A stretch of 64,000 bases of DNA from Gemmataceae bacterium. Its GTDB lineage: Bacteria > Planctomycetota > Planctomycetia > Gemmatales > Gemmataceae. A program made the translations under genes and the position numbers. The notes under the pieces are model-generated. The model searched no databases and was not told the origin of the DNA. It saw nothing but the letters and a program-made list of their open reading frames with translations. Numbering within the stretch: the stretch's first letter is position 1; every line of letters begins with the position of its first letter. Below are positions 50,219 through 58,777 of the stretch, piece after piece. Location: contig SIAQ01000004.1 of the NCBI GenBank assembly GCA_009697105.1, forward strand, positions 1 through 64,000, written 5' to 3'.

Positions 50219-51586
50219 TTACGCCCCCGGTAATTCCACACGGAAACAGGTTGCCTGTCCGTCACGCGACCAGCGGATCGCGCCACCGTGGGCGACCACA
50301 ATCTGCCGCGCGACTGCCAAGCCCAAACCAACGCCTTCGCGTTTGCCGGTGACAAACGGCTCGAACAGCCGCGCTGCGACTTCCACGCTCGGGCCGGGGC
50401 CGGAATCGCGTATTTCTAGGAACGCGCCGCCGCCTTCGCCTCTACCCCAACGTATCGCGATCCAGCCGCCCGGTCCAGCGGCTTCGATGGCATTCGTCAA
50501 CAAATTCATAAATACTTGGGCAAGCTGCTCGGCGTCAGCGCTCAGACTCAGCGAGGGCGGCGGCGTCTCGGCCTCGCGCAATTCGATCCCGGCATGGGCA
50601 CACTGCGCACGAATCAACGACATCGCGTCGGCAACAATCTTCTCCAGTTGGCACAGCTGGCGATTCAGCTCCAACGCTTTACCCAGGTCGAGGAATTTCT
50701 TCACGTGCATCTCGACGATTGCGAGCTGACGTAGCGCGACATCCAGCGATTCGCGATTGGCGTCGTCGGCCAAATCGGCCGCGAAAAGTTGCACTGCCAG
50801 GCGTGCACCGGCGGCGGCGTTGCGCAGTTGATGCGCCAGGCCGCCGCTGACTTGGCCGAGCAATCGCAACCGTTCGGTCTGCCTCGTCTGCTCTTGATAG
50901 TTCGAGAGCCGATGGGCCATGTCGTTGACAGACCGCGTCAAATCGCGCAGCTCGTCATTGAGCGAAGTCAAAGGCATCGGACTGAAGTCGCCCTCGGCAA
51001 TCAGTCGCGTACGTCGTTCGAGGTTCGAGATGCGCCGGCCGATCTGTTGCACGAGCACCCCGCCGAGCAGCGCCGACACGCCCGTGCCGATCGCACCCAG
51101 CCAAAGCGCCGGCCGCAACGCCTGCCAAACCGCTTCACGATACCGCGATTCGGGCGATAGGACATACAACACCGCGCCAGGCCGAGCACTATGTTGCAAG
51201 GCGATACCCGCACAGAAATAAACATCGGCGCCGGCAACGATCGTTGACTCGAAACTCGTCGCCGGGTCATCGCTCGGCGCCGGCAGCGTTTCGGGCACGT
51301 TCTCAATCGTCGCGATGCGTCGGCCTTCCGGATCGCGGATCGGATGGCGATGCTCATCGCACAGCACAAACTCGGCTCCCGATAAGCCCGTCATCAAGCG
51401 AAGCGTCTGCGCGTTGAGCGGAATCGTGACGGCGTTGACCGTCGTCGCAATCGCCCGCACCTGGGCGACCATGCTCTGACGCGCCTGCTGGCCTGCCGAC
51501 CACGCATTCCACGCGCTTACGCCGACCAGCCCCAGCACGATCGGCAGCAAAGGCAACAGCAACTGCAATCGGATGCCACAACGCAT
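50219..51586 (-). CDS. Membrane sensor histidine kinase, NtrB-like
   Basis: A 455-residue kinase: helix (about 8-30), periplasmic sensor segment, second helix (about 165-187), HAMP, HisKA with GGLAHQLRNAAAGARLAV and HATPase_c with NLLTNAIEAAG and GVGLGLAVARQI. HQLRN replaces the common HEIRN form of the H-box. ATG 51586 has GGGAGG five bases upstream and starts the first helix. It precedes the NtrC-type gene, so the pair forms a sigma-54 two-component system. Confidence 0.93.
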   Translation of the reverse strand: MRCGIRLQLLLPLLPIVLGLVGVSAWNAWSAGQQARQSMVAQVRAIATTVNAVTIPLNAQTLRLMTGLSGAEFVLCDEHRHPIRDPEGRRIATIENVPETLPAPSDDPATSFESTIVAGADVYFCAGIALQHSARPGAVLYVLSPESRYREAVWQALRPALWLGAIGTGVSALLGGVLVQQIGRRISNLERRTRLIAEGDFSPMPLTSLNDELRDLTRSVNDMAHRLSNYQEQTRQTERLRLLGQVSGGLAHQLRNAAAGARLAVQLFAADLADDANRESLDVALRQLAIVEMHVKKFLDLGKALELNRQLCQLEKIVADAMSLIRAQCAHAGIELREAETPPPSLSLSADAEQLAQVFMNLLTNAIEAAGPGGWIAIRWGRGEGGGAFLEIRDSGPGPSVEVAARLFEPFVTGKREGVGLGLAVARQIVVAHGGAIRWSRDGQATCFRVELPGA

Positions 51587-51602
51587 GGATGCCTCCCTTT
51601 CT

Positions 51603-51659
51603 GTTAGCCCGACGCGCAAGCGAGGACGGTGTTTTCCCTAGCTTGCGCGTCGGGCTAAC
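51603..51659. repeat. PAL-H inverted repeat
   Basis: Arms 51603-51625 (GTTAGCCCGACGCGCAAGCG...) and 51637-51659 pair with one or two mismatches around an 11-nt loop. Compared with the copy at 43909 one base pair of the stem is swapped (G-C for C-G), leaving pairing intact. Confidence 0.9.
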
Positions 51660-51667
51660 AAGCGATT

Positions 51668-52471
51668 CTACCCGCCGAACGCGCTGTAATGTCGCAGACC
51701 GCGGGCATAGAGCCAGCGCGTGAAGACGATGAAGGCCACGACCCACGTCAATTCCACCAGCAATCCCAAGGCCAATTCCCTGCCCGTTATCTTTTCGAGA
51801 AACACCATCGCTGGGAAGTATGCCAGATATTGGAAAGGCAGCAGGTCCAACACGAACTTGATGCGCGGATCGAGCAAATCGAGCGGGAACATTTGGCCGG
51901 AGATGAAGTAGTTGAGAATGCCGATAATGTACATCAGCGACGTTACTTCGAGAAACCAGAACCCCACGATGCCGACGGCCGCCTCGAAGAAGAAGCCGAT
52001 GAGAAACGACAAGATTAACGACACAACATACGCCAGCCACACCCACGGCCCCGGCATATGATCGAATACCTCGTGGAAACAATAGAAGAGGATCGCATAT
52101 GGCAACGCCGTCGTGGCGATGTAGGCGATTTTGTGCGCGCCGCGATACGACAGCAGATACCAGAGCATGTCGATCGGTTGCAGCAGGTACTTCTTCAGGT
52201 TGCCGTCGCGGATGTCGCGGGCGATGCCTGTGCCGAGTCCGGGCATGCTCGAGAACATTCGGCTAATCTGCACGAGCAAAAGGTACGCGATCATCGTATC
52301 GCGCGAGAAGCCGGCGATCTCCTGCTGCCCAGAACCGCGGTAAACCGCTTCCCAAAGCAGAAATGTCGTAACGAGCGGCAAGAAGCGGAAGAACGTCGTG
52401 AGGAAGAAGTCCGCCCGGTACGCGAGCCGTTCCACCAACGCGATTCGCATGATCCGCAGATATTTTCGCAT
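51668..52471 (-). CDS. ABC-2 type transporter permease
   Basis: A 267-residue membrane protein with six helices and the pattern AYRADFFLTTFFRFLPLVTTFLLWEAVY, GLGTGIARDIRDGNLKKYLLQPIDML of the ABC-2 (DUF990-like) permease family. ATG 52471 was chosen because the family starts MRKYLRIM. Members normally occur as a pair of permeases with one ATPase. Only one permease gene is present, so it would have to form a homodimer or use a partner elsewhere. It follows the ATPase gene on the same strand. Confidence 0.88.
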   Translation of the reverse strand: MRKYLRIMRIALVERLAYRADFFLTTFFRFLPLVTTFLLWEAVYRGSGQQEIAGFSRDTMIAYLLLVQISRMFSSMPGLGTGIARDIRDGNLKKYLLQPIDMLWYLLSYRGAHKIAYIATTALPYAILFYCFHEVFDHMPGPWVWLAYVVSLILSFLIGFFFEAAVGIVGFWFLEVTSLMYIIGILNYFISGQMFPLDLLDPRIKFVLDLLPFQYLAYFPAMVFLEKITGRELALGLLVELTWVVAFIVFTRWLYARGLRHYSAFGG

Positions 52472-52583
52472 GGCATGGTTCCCGCGACTTTTCGTAGTCA
52501 TCACACGGAGAGCTTGTGATTTTCTTGTGGAGCAAGCTGGCAGCTTGCCCCTCGGCATAAATCCATCCCGCCGAGCGTGATGG

Positions 52584-53570
52584 CTACGATGCGACGCCGC
52601 CTTGCTCGAAGACCTTGGCGATCATCTGGTCGAGCGGCGGGTCGTGGATGCTGACATCGGCGATGGCGTGGCGATCGAGCAGCACAGCGAGCACCTCGGC
52701 AATCTTAGAGCGATCAATCTTCAGCTCGACCACGAGACCTTCACGCGACACCTCGTGGCCGAATGAACTCAAATCCGCCGGCGCCTCGGCTGTCTCAAAT
52801 TGGAGCTTGACTAACTTCTCCTGCCCAAAGCGTTCGATAATACCCGTCAACGGCCCGTCGTACACCAATTTCCCTTGCGTGATGATGAGCACGCGTTTGC
52901 ACAGTGCTTCCACATCGCGCATGTAATGGCTCGTCAGCAAGATCGTCACGCCACGCGTTTCGTTGTACGCCCGCAGGCATTTCTGAATCGTCACCTGCGC
53001 GACGACGTCCAAGCCAATCGTCGGCTCGTCTAGCAACAGCAATTGCGGCTGATGCAACAGCGCGGCGATCAGCTCCATCTTCATCCGCTCACCCAAGGAC
53101 AGCTCGCGCACCGGCTGGCGAGTCAGTTCCTTGACGCCGAAAAGGTCGGTAAGCTCGCCGAGCGTGCGCTCGAATTGATCCGTCGGCAGCGAATAGATTT
53201 CGCGATGGAGTTGGAAGCTGTCGGCAGCGGGAAGATCCCACCAGAGCTGATTCTTTTGCCCCATCACAAGAGCAAAGCGTCGGCGGAAGGCGTCCTCGCG
53301 CTGCCAGGGCACGAAACCGAGCACGCTCGCAGCGCCGCTGGACGGGTAAATGAGGCCGGAGAGTATCTTGAGCGTCGTCGTCTTGCCCGCGCCGTTCGGC
53401 CCGAGGAACCCGACGATCTCGCCTGGCTCGATCGTGAAGCTGACGTTTTCGACTGCCTTGATGTCTTTGTATTCGCGATGAAACAACCCGCGCAGCGCGC
53501 CGAATAGCCCGTCTTTCTTCTGATAGACCCGATAGATTTTGGTCAACCCCTCGGCTTCGATCATCGGCAT
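52584..53570 (-). CDS. ABC transporter ATP-binding protein
   Basis: A 328-residue ATPase with Walker A GPNGAGKTTT (near residue 65), signature LSLGERMKMEL, Walker B LLLLDEPTIG and the H-loop LTSHYM. The C-terminal 90 residues form the extension seen in exporters of the NatA/DrrA type. ATG 53570 follows a weak GGA-rich leader (the longer frame begins in PAL-C). With the permease at 51668 it forms an exporter of unknown substrate. Confidence 0.94.
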   Translation of the reverse strand: MPMIEAEGLTKIYRVYQKKDGLFGALRGLFHREYKDIKAVENVSFTIEPGEIVGFLGPNGAGKTTTLKILSGLIYPSSGAASVLGFVPWQREDAFRRRFALVMGQKNQLWWDLPAADSFQLHREIYSLPTDQFERTLGELTDLFGVKELTRQPVRELSLGERMKMELIAALLHQPQLLLLDEPTIGLDVVAQVTIQKCLRAYNETRGVTILLTSHYMRDVEALCKRVLIITQGKLVYDGPLTGIIERFGQEKLVKLQFETAEAPADLSSFGHEVSREGLVVELKIDRSKIAEVLAVLLDRHAIADVSIHDPPLDQMIAKVFEQGGVAS

Positions 53571-53595
53571 GGATTGTTCTCGTGAATGATGCACT

Positions 53596-53680
53596 GTGTC
53601 AGAGCCACGCACGAAGTAAGTGGTTGGAATTTAGATTCGCGGTGTGTTCCAACCACTTACTTCGTGCGTGGCTCTGACAC
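53596..53680. repeat. PAL-C inverted repeat (perfect 34-bp arms)
   Basis: Arms 53596-53629 (GTGTCAGAGCCACGCACGAA...) and 53647-53680 are perfectly complementary around a 17-nt loop that includes CGGTGTG. It lies between two minus-strand genes. Confidence 0.95.
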
Positions 53681-53724
53681 AATTGGCGACAACATCATTT
53701 TACGGACGAATCACTCGGACGGAC

Positions 53725-54276
53725 TTATTCATAATACACCGCCAGCCAAACCGTCGGCTCGGCGGGCGTCGTCCCCTCGACGCGATGTTTGACATGAGCC
53801 GGGATATTGACATGATCGCCCGGCTTCAGTTCCAGTGATGACTGCTCGAACTGCAACCGAGCCGAACCGGTCAAGAGCAGGACCCATTCGTGTTGATCTT
53901 GATCGTACCAGAATCCCGTCGGCGACGCATGTCCGAGCGAAACGATGCGCTCGATGCGCACGTGGCTGCTGGAAAGAATCGTCGTCACGATTTCCTCGGG
54001 CAGATGCACAGGTAGATTCGCGAGCAGGTTCGTTTCGCCGGTCGGCGGCTCGCCGAGATAATGAAACCTTGGCACGGTTTGGTCGGCAACCGTCACGGTC
54101 TCAAGGAACATCGTCAACGGTCTGACCCACAGGCCGTGCTCGCCGTACGAGGCTCGATAGACGACGACGACCTCGCGTGTCTCGCTATGCCGAGCGATGT
54201 CAAGCACCGTATATTCGTTGCCCTTGTAATGGCGATATCGGCCAAGCGGGATTTGCGCTGGTTTCGGATGGGTCAT
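53725..54276 (-). CDS. DUF1653-cupin fusion protein
   Basis: A 183-residue protein. Residues 1-65 match DUF1653 (GRYRHYKGNEYTVLDIARHS, GLWVRPLTMFLETV). Residues about 85-183 are a cupin (HEWVLLLTGSARLQF, LKPGDHVNIPAHVKHRV). DUF1653 is usually a stand-alone protein of about 70 residues, so the fusion is less common. Cupin metal ligands of the first motif are partly present (His in HEW, Glu in WVLL region). No function is established. Confidence 0.85.
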   Translation of the reverse strand: MTHPKPAQIPLGRYRHYKGNEYTVLDIARHSETREVVVVYRASYGEHGLWVRPLTMFLETVTVADQTVPRFHYLGEPPTGETNLLANLPVHLPEEIVTTILSSSHVRIERIVSLGHASPTGFWYDQDQHEWVLLLTGSARLQFEQSSLELKPGDHVNIPAHVKHRVEGTTPAEPTVWLAVYYE

Positions 54277-54426
54277 GCGTGATCCTTCGGGTCGTGTCCG
54301 TGTGCGGAGTTTTCTGCATACATCTGGCGCGCAGGTATTCCAAAGAAGCAGGCAGATGAGGCCATTCTATTGACGTCGGGGTAGATTAATCATGTGGTTT
54401 CATCAGCACACGGCAGGGATTCCGTC

Positions 54427-55858
54427 ATGTGGCCTCGCTTCCATTGCCAACATCCCTTGCACGAGGGCGTTTCCCGGCGCGACTTGATTCGCGTTGGCGC
54501 CTTGAGTGTGTTGGGGTTGGCGCTACCCGATTTGCTCCGCGCTCGTGCGAACCCGGTGCAGCCAAGAAGCGGCTCTGCGAAGTCTTGCATCTTCCTTTAT
54601 CTGTCGGGCGGTCCGGCTCAGCACGAAACCTGGGACCCGAAACCGGACACGCCGGCGGAGATTCGCGGCGAGTTCAAGGCCGTTGCGACGAACGTGCCCG
54701 GCATTTTCCTGGGCGAACATTTGCCGAGACTCGCGCAGATCGCGGACAAGTTTTCGCTGATTCGGTCCTGCACGCATGAGGATATCCGCCATTCTCCATC
54801 GTCGTATACGTTGGTTACAGGACGGAGTTTTGCCGGCCCCATCAATGGCAGCGATGCAGCGCCGTCGCGTCGGGATTTTCCGCCGTACGGCGCGGTCATC
54901 AGTAGGCTCCGACCGCCGACAAGGCCTGTTCCCGGTTGGGTAATGGTGGGTGAACAGCCGGTGACCACACCCGCCAGCGTGGTTTATCCGGGTCAGCACG
55001 CGGGTTTTCTGGGAAGTATTCACGATCCGTTATGGATTCGCAACGATCCCAATGCTGCCGATTTCCAGGTGGAAGGCCTAACGTTGTCCGACGCCGACAT
55101 CGCCCACCTCGACGCCCGCTGGGCGCTGCGTCAACGCGTGGACAACGGGATGCGCCGGCTGGAACACGACGATCAAGTCCAAGGGATGAACGCTTACCAG
55201 CAACGTGCCATGCACCTGCTGACATCTTCCGAAACTCGCAGGGCGCTTCAGATCGGCCAGGAAGCCGCATCGGTTCGAGATCGTTATGGTCGAAATATCT
55301 GGGGCCAAAGCATGCTCTTGGCCCGGCGACTCGTGGAAGCGGGCGTGCCGTTGATTAACGTCTATTTGCGCGACATCACCAGCAACGTCAAAGCCCCCTT
55401 CGGCCAATGGGACACGCACACGGATCAATTTCCCACGCTGAAGAACAAACTACTACCTCCGTTCGATCAAGCTTTATCAGCGCTGTTAACCGATCTCGAC
55501 GCCCGCGGCCTGCTGGCTGAGACGATCGTCGTGGCGGCTGGCGAGTTTGGCCGAACGCCGCGCATCGGTCAGGTGTTGACGGGTGTTGACGGGTGCCGGC
55601 GCGCGCAACGGACGCGACCATTGGCCCTGGGTCTATTCGATGTTGTGTGCCGGCGGCGGATTTGGCGGCGGGCTTGTGCATGGGAGTTCGGACCGAATTG
55701 GCGACCGTCCCGCCAGCCAGCCCGTGTCGCCCGCCGATTTCGCCGCCACGCTCTATCATTTTCTTGGCATCGATCCCGCCAGCGAGATCCACGATCCACA
55801 AAGGCGACCGTACCAAGTATGCGAAGGACGCCCCATTACGAACTTCGGCCGGCCGTAG
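54427..55858 (+). pseudogene. DUF1501 gene broken by a 10-bp tandem duplication
   Basis: The frame opens at ATG 54427 (AGGGA seven bases upstream) with a Tat-type leader SRRDLIRVGALSVLG and the family blocks FLYLSGGPAQHETWD, PAEIRGEFKAV and VVAAGEFGRTPRIGQ. At 55572-55591 the 10-bp unit GGTGTTGACG occurs twice. After it the original frame becomes unrelated arginine-rich sequence (to 56022). Deleting one copy joins the frame exactly to GAGARNGRDHWPWVYSMLCA and continues to the normal family C-terminus, stop at 55858. Either a recent inactivating mutation or a sequencing error. Confidence 0.9.
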
Positions 55859-55912
55859 CGCTGCTACGCCGGACAATTGCGAGAGCTTTCACACCTAACC
55901 TCCGAGTTCCTC

Positions 55913-57205
55913 ATGGCACGAATGACGCAAGCTATTGTCTTGATCCTATGCCTCGTTGGTCTTGCCCGCGCAGACAACTGGGATCGCTTCCGTGGCCCCA
56001 ACGGCTCCGGGACTGTCGATGACAAGAACGTCCCGCTGAAGTTCGGCCCCAACGAGAACGTCCTTTGGAAAGTCGCGCTGCCGGGCGTCGGTAACTCCAG
56101 CCCTATCATCTGGGGCAAGCACCTTTTCATACACTTGGCCAGCACCGACGGCAAACTGCGGAGCCTCCTCTGCATCGATACGTCAGACGGCAAGACCCGC
56201 TGGCAGCGGAGCGTCCCCGGCATGCCGGCAAAGATTCGCAGCGATAGTTCCGTTGCCTCGTCCACGCCGACGACGGACGGGCAGGCTGTTTACGTCTCGT
56301 TCTGGGACGGCAAGGACATCTTGCTTGCCGCCTACGATTTCCAGGGAGAAAAACTCTGGACCAAAGAGTTGGGCCTGTTCAACAGTCAGCACGGCGCGGG
56401 GGCGTCGCCGATCCTCTATCAAGACAAGCTCATCCTCGCCAATGACATGGACAAGGATGACTTCACCACCAAAGTTCCGAACGTCCGGCCATCGATGTTG
56501 ATGGCGCTCGACAAGCGGACCGGCCGGCTGGTGTGGGAAACTGCGCGCGTGGCTGAGCGCGCCTGCTACTCCGCGCCATTCTTGCTGCAGAGGCCCGGTC
56601 AAAAGAAGCCGGACCTGATCGTCACCAGCACCACGGCGGTCAGCGGTTACAATGTTGAGACGGGCGTGAAGCTCTGGGAAGCCAAGGGCTGGCAGGAGCA
56701 TGCCGTCAAGGCGCCGATGCGCACCGTCGCGTCGCCTGCGCTGGTTGGTGACATCTTGTGCGTGTGCAGCGGCGGCGACGCCGGCAAGTTCGCCGTCGGC
56801 CTCGCCCTGCCTGGCGCCGGCAGCACCGACGCCCCGCAACGCGCCTGGGAGAACCGCAAGGATTTCCCGTATGTCGCCAGCCCCGTGGCACGCGGCGAGC
56901 ATGTTTACCTCGTCAACGACACAGGCTTCGCCGGCTGCTACCACGCCCGCACCGGCAAGCGAGTATGGTTCGAGCGGATCAGTGACATCGGCTTCAACGC
57001 CTCGCCGTTGGTGATCGATGGCAAAGTGTTTGCCGCCAATGTCGCGGGTGACGTGTACGTGTTTGACGCCGAGCCGACGTATCGGCTGCTTGCCCGCAAT
57101 CCGTTGGGCGAGACGGTCCGAGCCACCGCCGCGGTTGCCGACGGTCGGCTGTATGTGCGCGGCAACACGCATTTGTTTTGCGTGGGCAAGAGCCGCAGAG
57201 AATGA
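55913..57205 (+). CDS. Secreted PQQ-type beta-propeller repeat protein
   Basis: A 430-residue protein with a signal peptide (ARMTQAIVLILCLVGLARA) and blades of the PQQ-like type (NWDRFRGPNGSG, NVLWKVALPGVGNSSPIIWG, LLCIDTSDGKTRWQR and repeated LVWETA / LWEAKGW). Such planctomycete propellers are usually structural or binding domains without quinone cofactor. ATG 55913 begins the signal peptide. It is 55 bases downstream of the DUF1501 pseudogene and probably shared its transcript. Confidence 0.9.
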   Translation: MARMTQAIVLILCLVGLARADNWDRFRGPNGSGTVDDKNVPLKFGPNENVLWKVALPGVGNSSPIIWGKHLFIHLASTDGKLRSLLCIDTSDGKTRWQRSVPGMPAKIRSDSSVASSTPTTDGQAVYVSFWDGKDILLAAYDFQGEKLWTKELGLFNSQHGAGASPILYQDKLILANDMDKDDFTTKVPNVRPSMLMALDKRTGRLVWETARVAERACYSAPFLLQRPGQKKPDLIVTSTTAVSGYNVETGVKLWEAKGWQEHAVKAPMRTVASPALVGDILCVCSGGDAGKFAVGLALPGAGSTDAPQRAWENRKDFPYVASPVARGEHVYLVNDTGFAGCYHARTGKRVWFERISDIGFNASPLVIDGKVFAANVAGDVYVFDAEPTYRLLARNPLGETVRATAAVADGRLYVRGNTHLFCVGKSRRE

Positions 57206-57254
57206 AGACGCCTATCCGACAAGCAATTCACCACTAAAACCGGAGACCCTTCCC

Positions 57255-58091
57255 ATGCTTCACTCTATCCTATCGCTCGCCATGGTCGCCGTCGGGCAAG
57301 GCCCAGCCGATTGGAATGAGCCGTTCCCTGCACACAAAGTCGTCGGCAATGTCTACTACGTCGGCTCCAAGGATTTGGCGACCTATCTGATCACCACTCC
57401 CGAGGGGCATATTCTCATCAACAGCAGCTTTGACCGCACGGTTCCCTTGATTCAAAAATCGGTCGAGTCGCTCGGCTTCAAGATGACCGATGTCAAGATT
57501 CTGCTCGCGAGTCATGCCCATTCGGACCACGTTGCGGGACACGCGCTTCTGCAACAAGTGACCGGCGCCAAGGTTTTTGTCATGCGCGGCGACGACCAGG
57601 TCATCGCTTCGGGCGGCAAGGGCCAATACTTCTACCCGAAGGACCGCTGGTCTCCGTGCAAGGTAGACCGCGTGCTCGAGGATAAGGACGAAGTCAAACT
57701 CGGCGGCGTCACGCTAGTCGCTCGTCGGACGCCCGGCCATACGCGCGGCTGCACCACATGGGCCTGGAGCGTCGCGGACGGCGGCAAGAAATACGACGTC
57801 GTAGTCATCGGCAGCCCGAACGTCAATCCGGGGTATCAGCTCGTCAACAACAAGGAATATCCCGAAATCGCCGACGACTTTGCCAAGACCTTCGCGATTC
57901 TCAAGAGCTTGCCCTGCGATGTGTTTCTCGGCGCGCATGGCGGTTATTACGGCATGGTCGAACGGCACGCCCTTCTCAAGAACGGCAAGGCAAACCCCTT
58001 CGTAAATCCCGAAGGCTACCGAGAGTACGTCGCGCTCAAAGAGCGTGCCTTCCGCAAAAACCTGGCCATGCAGCAGGATAAAGCGAAATAG
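57255..58091 (+). CDS. Subclass B3-like metallo-beta-lactamase fold protein
   Basis: A 278-residue MBL-fold hydrolase. The zinc motif is HAHSDHVAGH, a later ligand is in PGHTRGCTTW and a final one in FLGAHGGYYGM, an arrangement typical of subclass B3 enzymes and their environmental relatives. The N-terminus (LHSILSLAMVAVGQ) may be a signal peptide. ATG 57255 has CGGAGA upstream. B3-like proteins are widespread in soil bacteria and many have weak or no beta-lactam activity, so resistance should not be inferred. Confidence 0.9.
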   Translation: MLHSILSLAMVAVGQGPADWNEPFPAHKVVGNVYYVGSKDLATYLITTPEGHILINSSFDRTVPLIQKSVESLGFKMTDVKILLASHAHSDHVAGHALLQQVTGAKVFVMRGDDQVIASGGKGQYFYPKDRWSPCKVDRVLEDKDEVKLGGVTLVARRTPGHTRGCTTWAWSVADGGKKYDVVVIGSPNVNPGYQLVNNKEYPEIADDFAKTFAILKSLPCDVFLGAHGGYYGMVERHALLKNGKANPFVNPEGYREYVALKERAFRKNLAMQQDKAK

Positions 58092-58214
58092 GGAAAAGCC
58101 GAGCGATGCACGCCTCCCGCCGTCTCGGCAATCAGCGATCGGCCACGCAAAGACATCGCCACCCAGGAGGTCGCCGATCGATCGGTGTTGGCGTTTTCCG
58201 AGCGACGCACGGTT

Positions 58215-58658
58215 TCATCCACCCGATTCTTTCGCATTCGCCGCAGCATCCAGGTACGCCTGCAGCAACATCTGGGCGGCCACACGGTCGCGCCGTGCCT
58301 GGCGCTTCTTCTTGGTCAAACCCGCGTCTAACAGGGCCGACTCGGCGGCGGCCGTCGTGAAACGTTCATCGTAGTATTCGCAGGGCACGCCGGTCGTCTC
58401 CGCCAGCCAGGCGCCGAAGGTGCGGACGATCTTGGCCTGCTCGCCTTCGTAGCCGTTCTCGCGCGTCGGCAACCCGATGACGATAGACGCGATCTCCTCA
58501 TCGGCGACGACCTTTTTGAAAAACACGGCGTCCTGTTTCGCATCGCGCCGCTCGTAGGTGGCCAAAGGCGAAGCGATACGCCGATCCGGGTCGCTGATCG
58601 CCAAGCCAACACGAACGCTGCCGGGATCGATGCCAAGGATGCGTGTGAAAGAAGTCAT
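58215..58658 (-). CDS. ruvX: RuvX/YqgF family protein (putative pre-16S rRNA nuclease)
   Basis: A 147-residue YqgF. The RNase H-like fold motifs are present: ILGIDPGSVRVGLAISD at the start, VIGLP in the middle and the DERFTTAAAES segment before the C-terminal helix with Asp in RRDRVAAQMLL. YqgF processes the 16S rRNA 5-prime end in E. coli; the older name is Holliday junction resolvase-like. ATG 58658 gives the family length; the longer frame runs into a PAL-B repeat. Confidence 0.94.
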   Translation of the reverse strand: MTSFTRILGIDPGSVRVGLAISDPDRRIASPLATYERRDAKQDAVFFKKVVADEEIASIVIGLPTRENGYEGEQAKIVRTFGAWLAETTGVPCEYYDERFTTAAAESALLDAGLTKKKRQARRDRVAAQMLLQAYLDAAANAKESGG

Positions 58659-58708
58659 GGCGATCACCCAGGGAGGACAACACGAAACACAATGGCGGAT
58701 GGGAATCC

Positions 58709-58776
58709 AAGCCCACGGACAATACACACGAAACCCTTGGGATCCCAGGGGTTCGGGGTACCTCGTCCGTGGGCTT
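58709..58776. repeat. PAL-B repeat, atypical copy
   Basis: Outer arms AAGCCCACGGAC (58709-58720) and GTCCGTGGGCTT (58765-58776) pair perfectly. Inner tracts ACCCTTGGGATCCCAGGGGT nearly form a second dyad. The core GGTACTCC has decayed on one side. Here the long stem, not the short hairpins, is what remains. Confidence 0.8.
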
Positions 58777-58777
58777 A

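Noticed and set aside
55583-56022. Arginine-rich extension of the DUF1501 frame after 55591
   Set aside because: It is the out-of-frame product after the 10-bp duplication and overlaps the start of the propeller gene.
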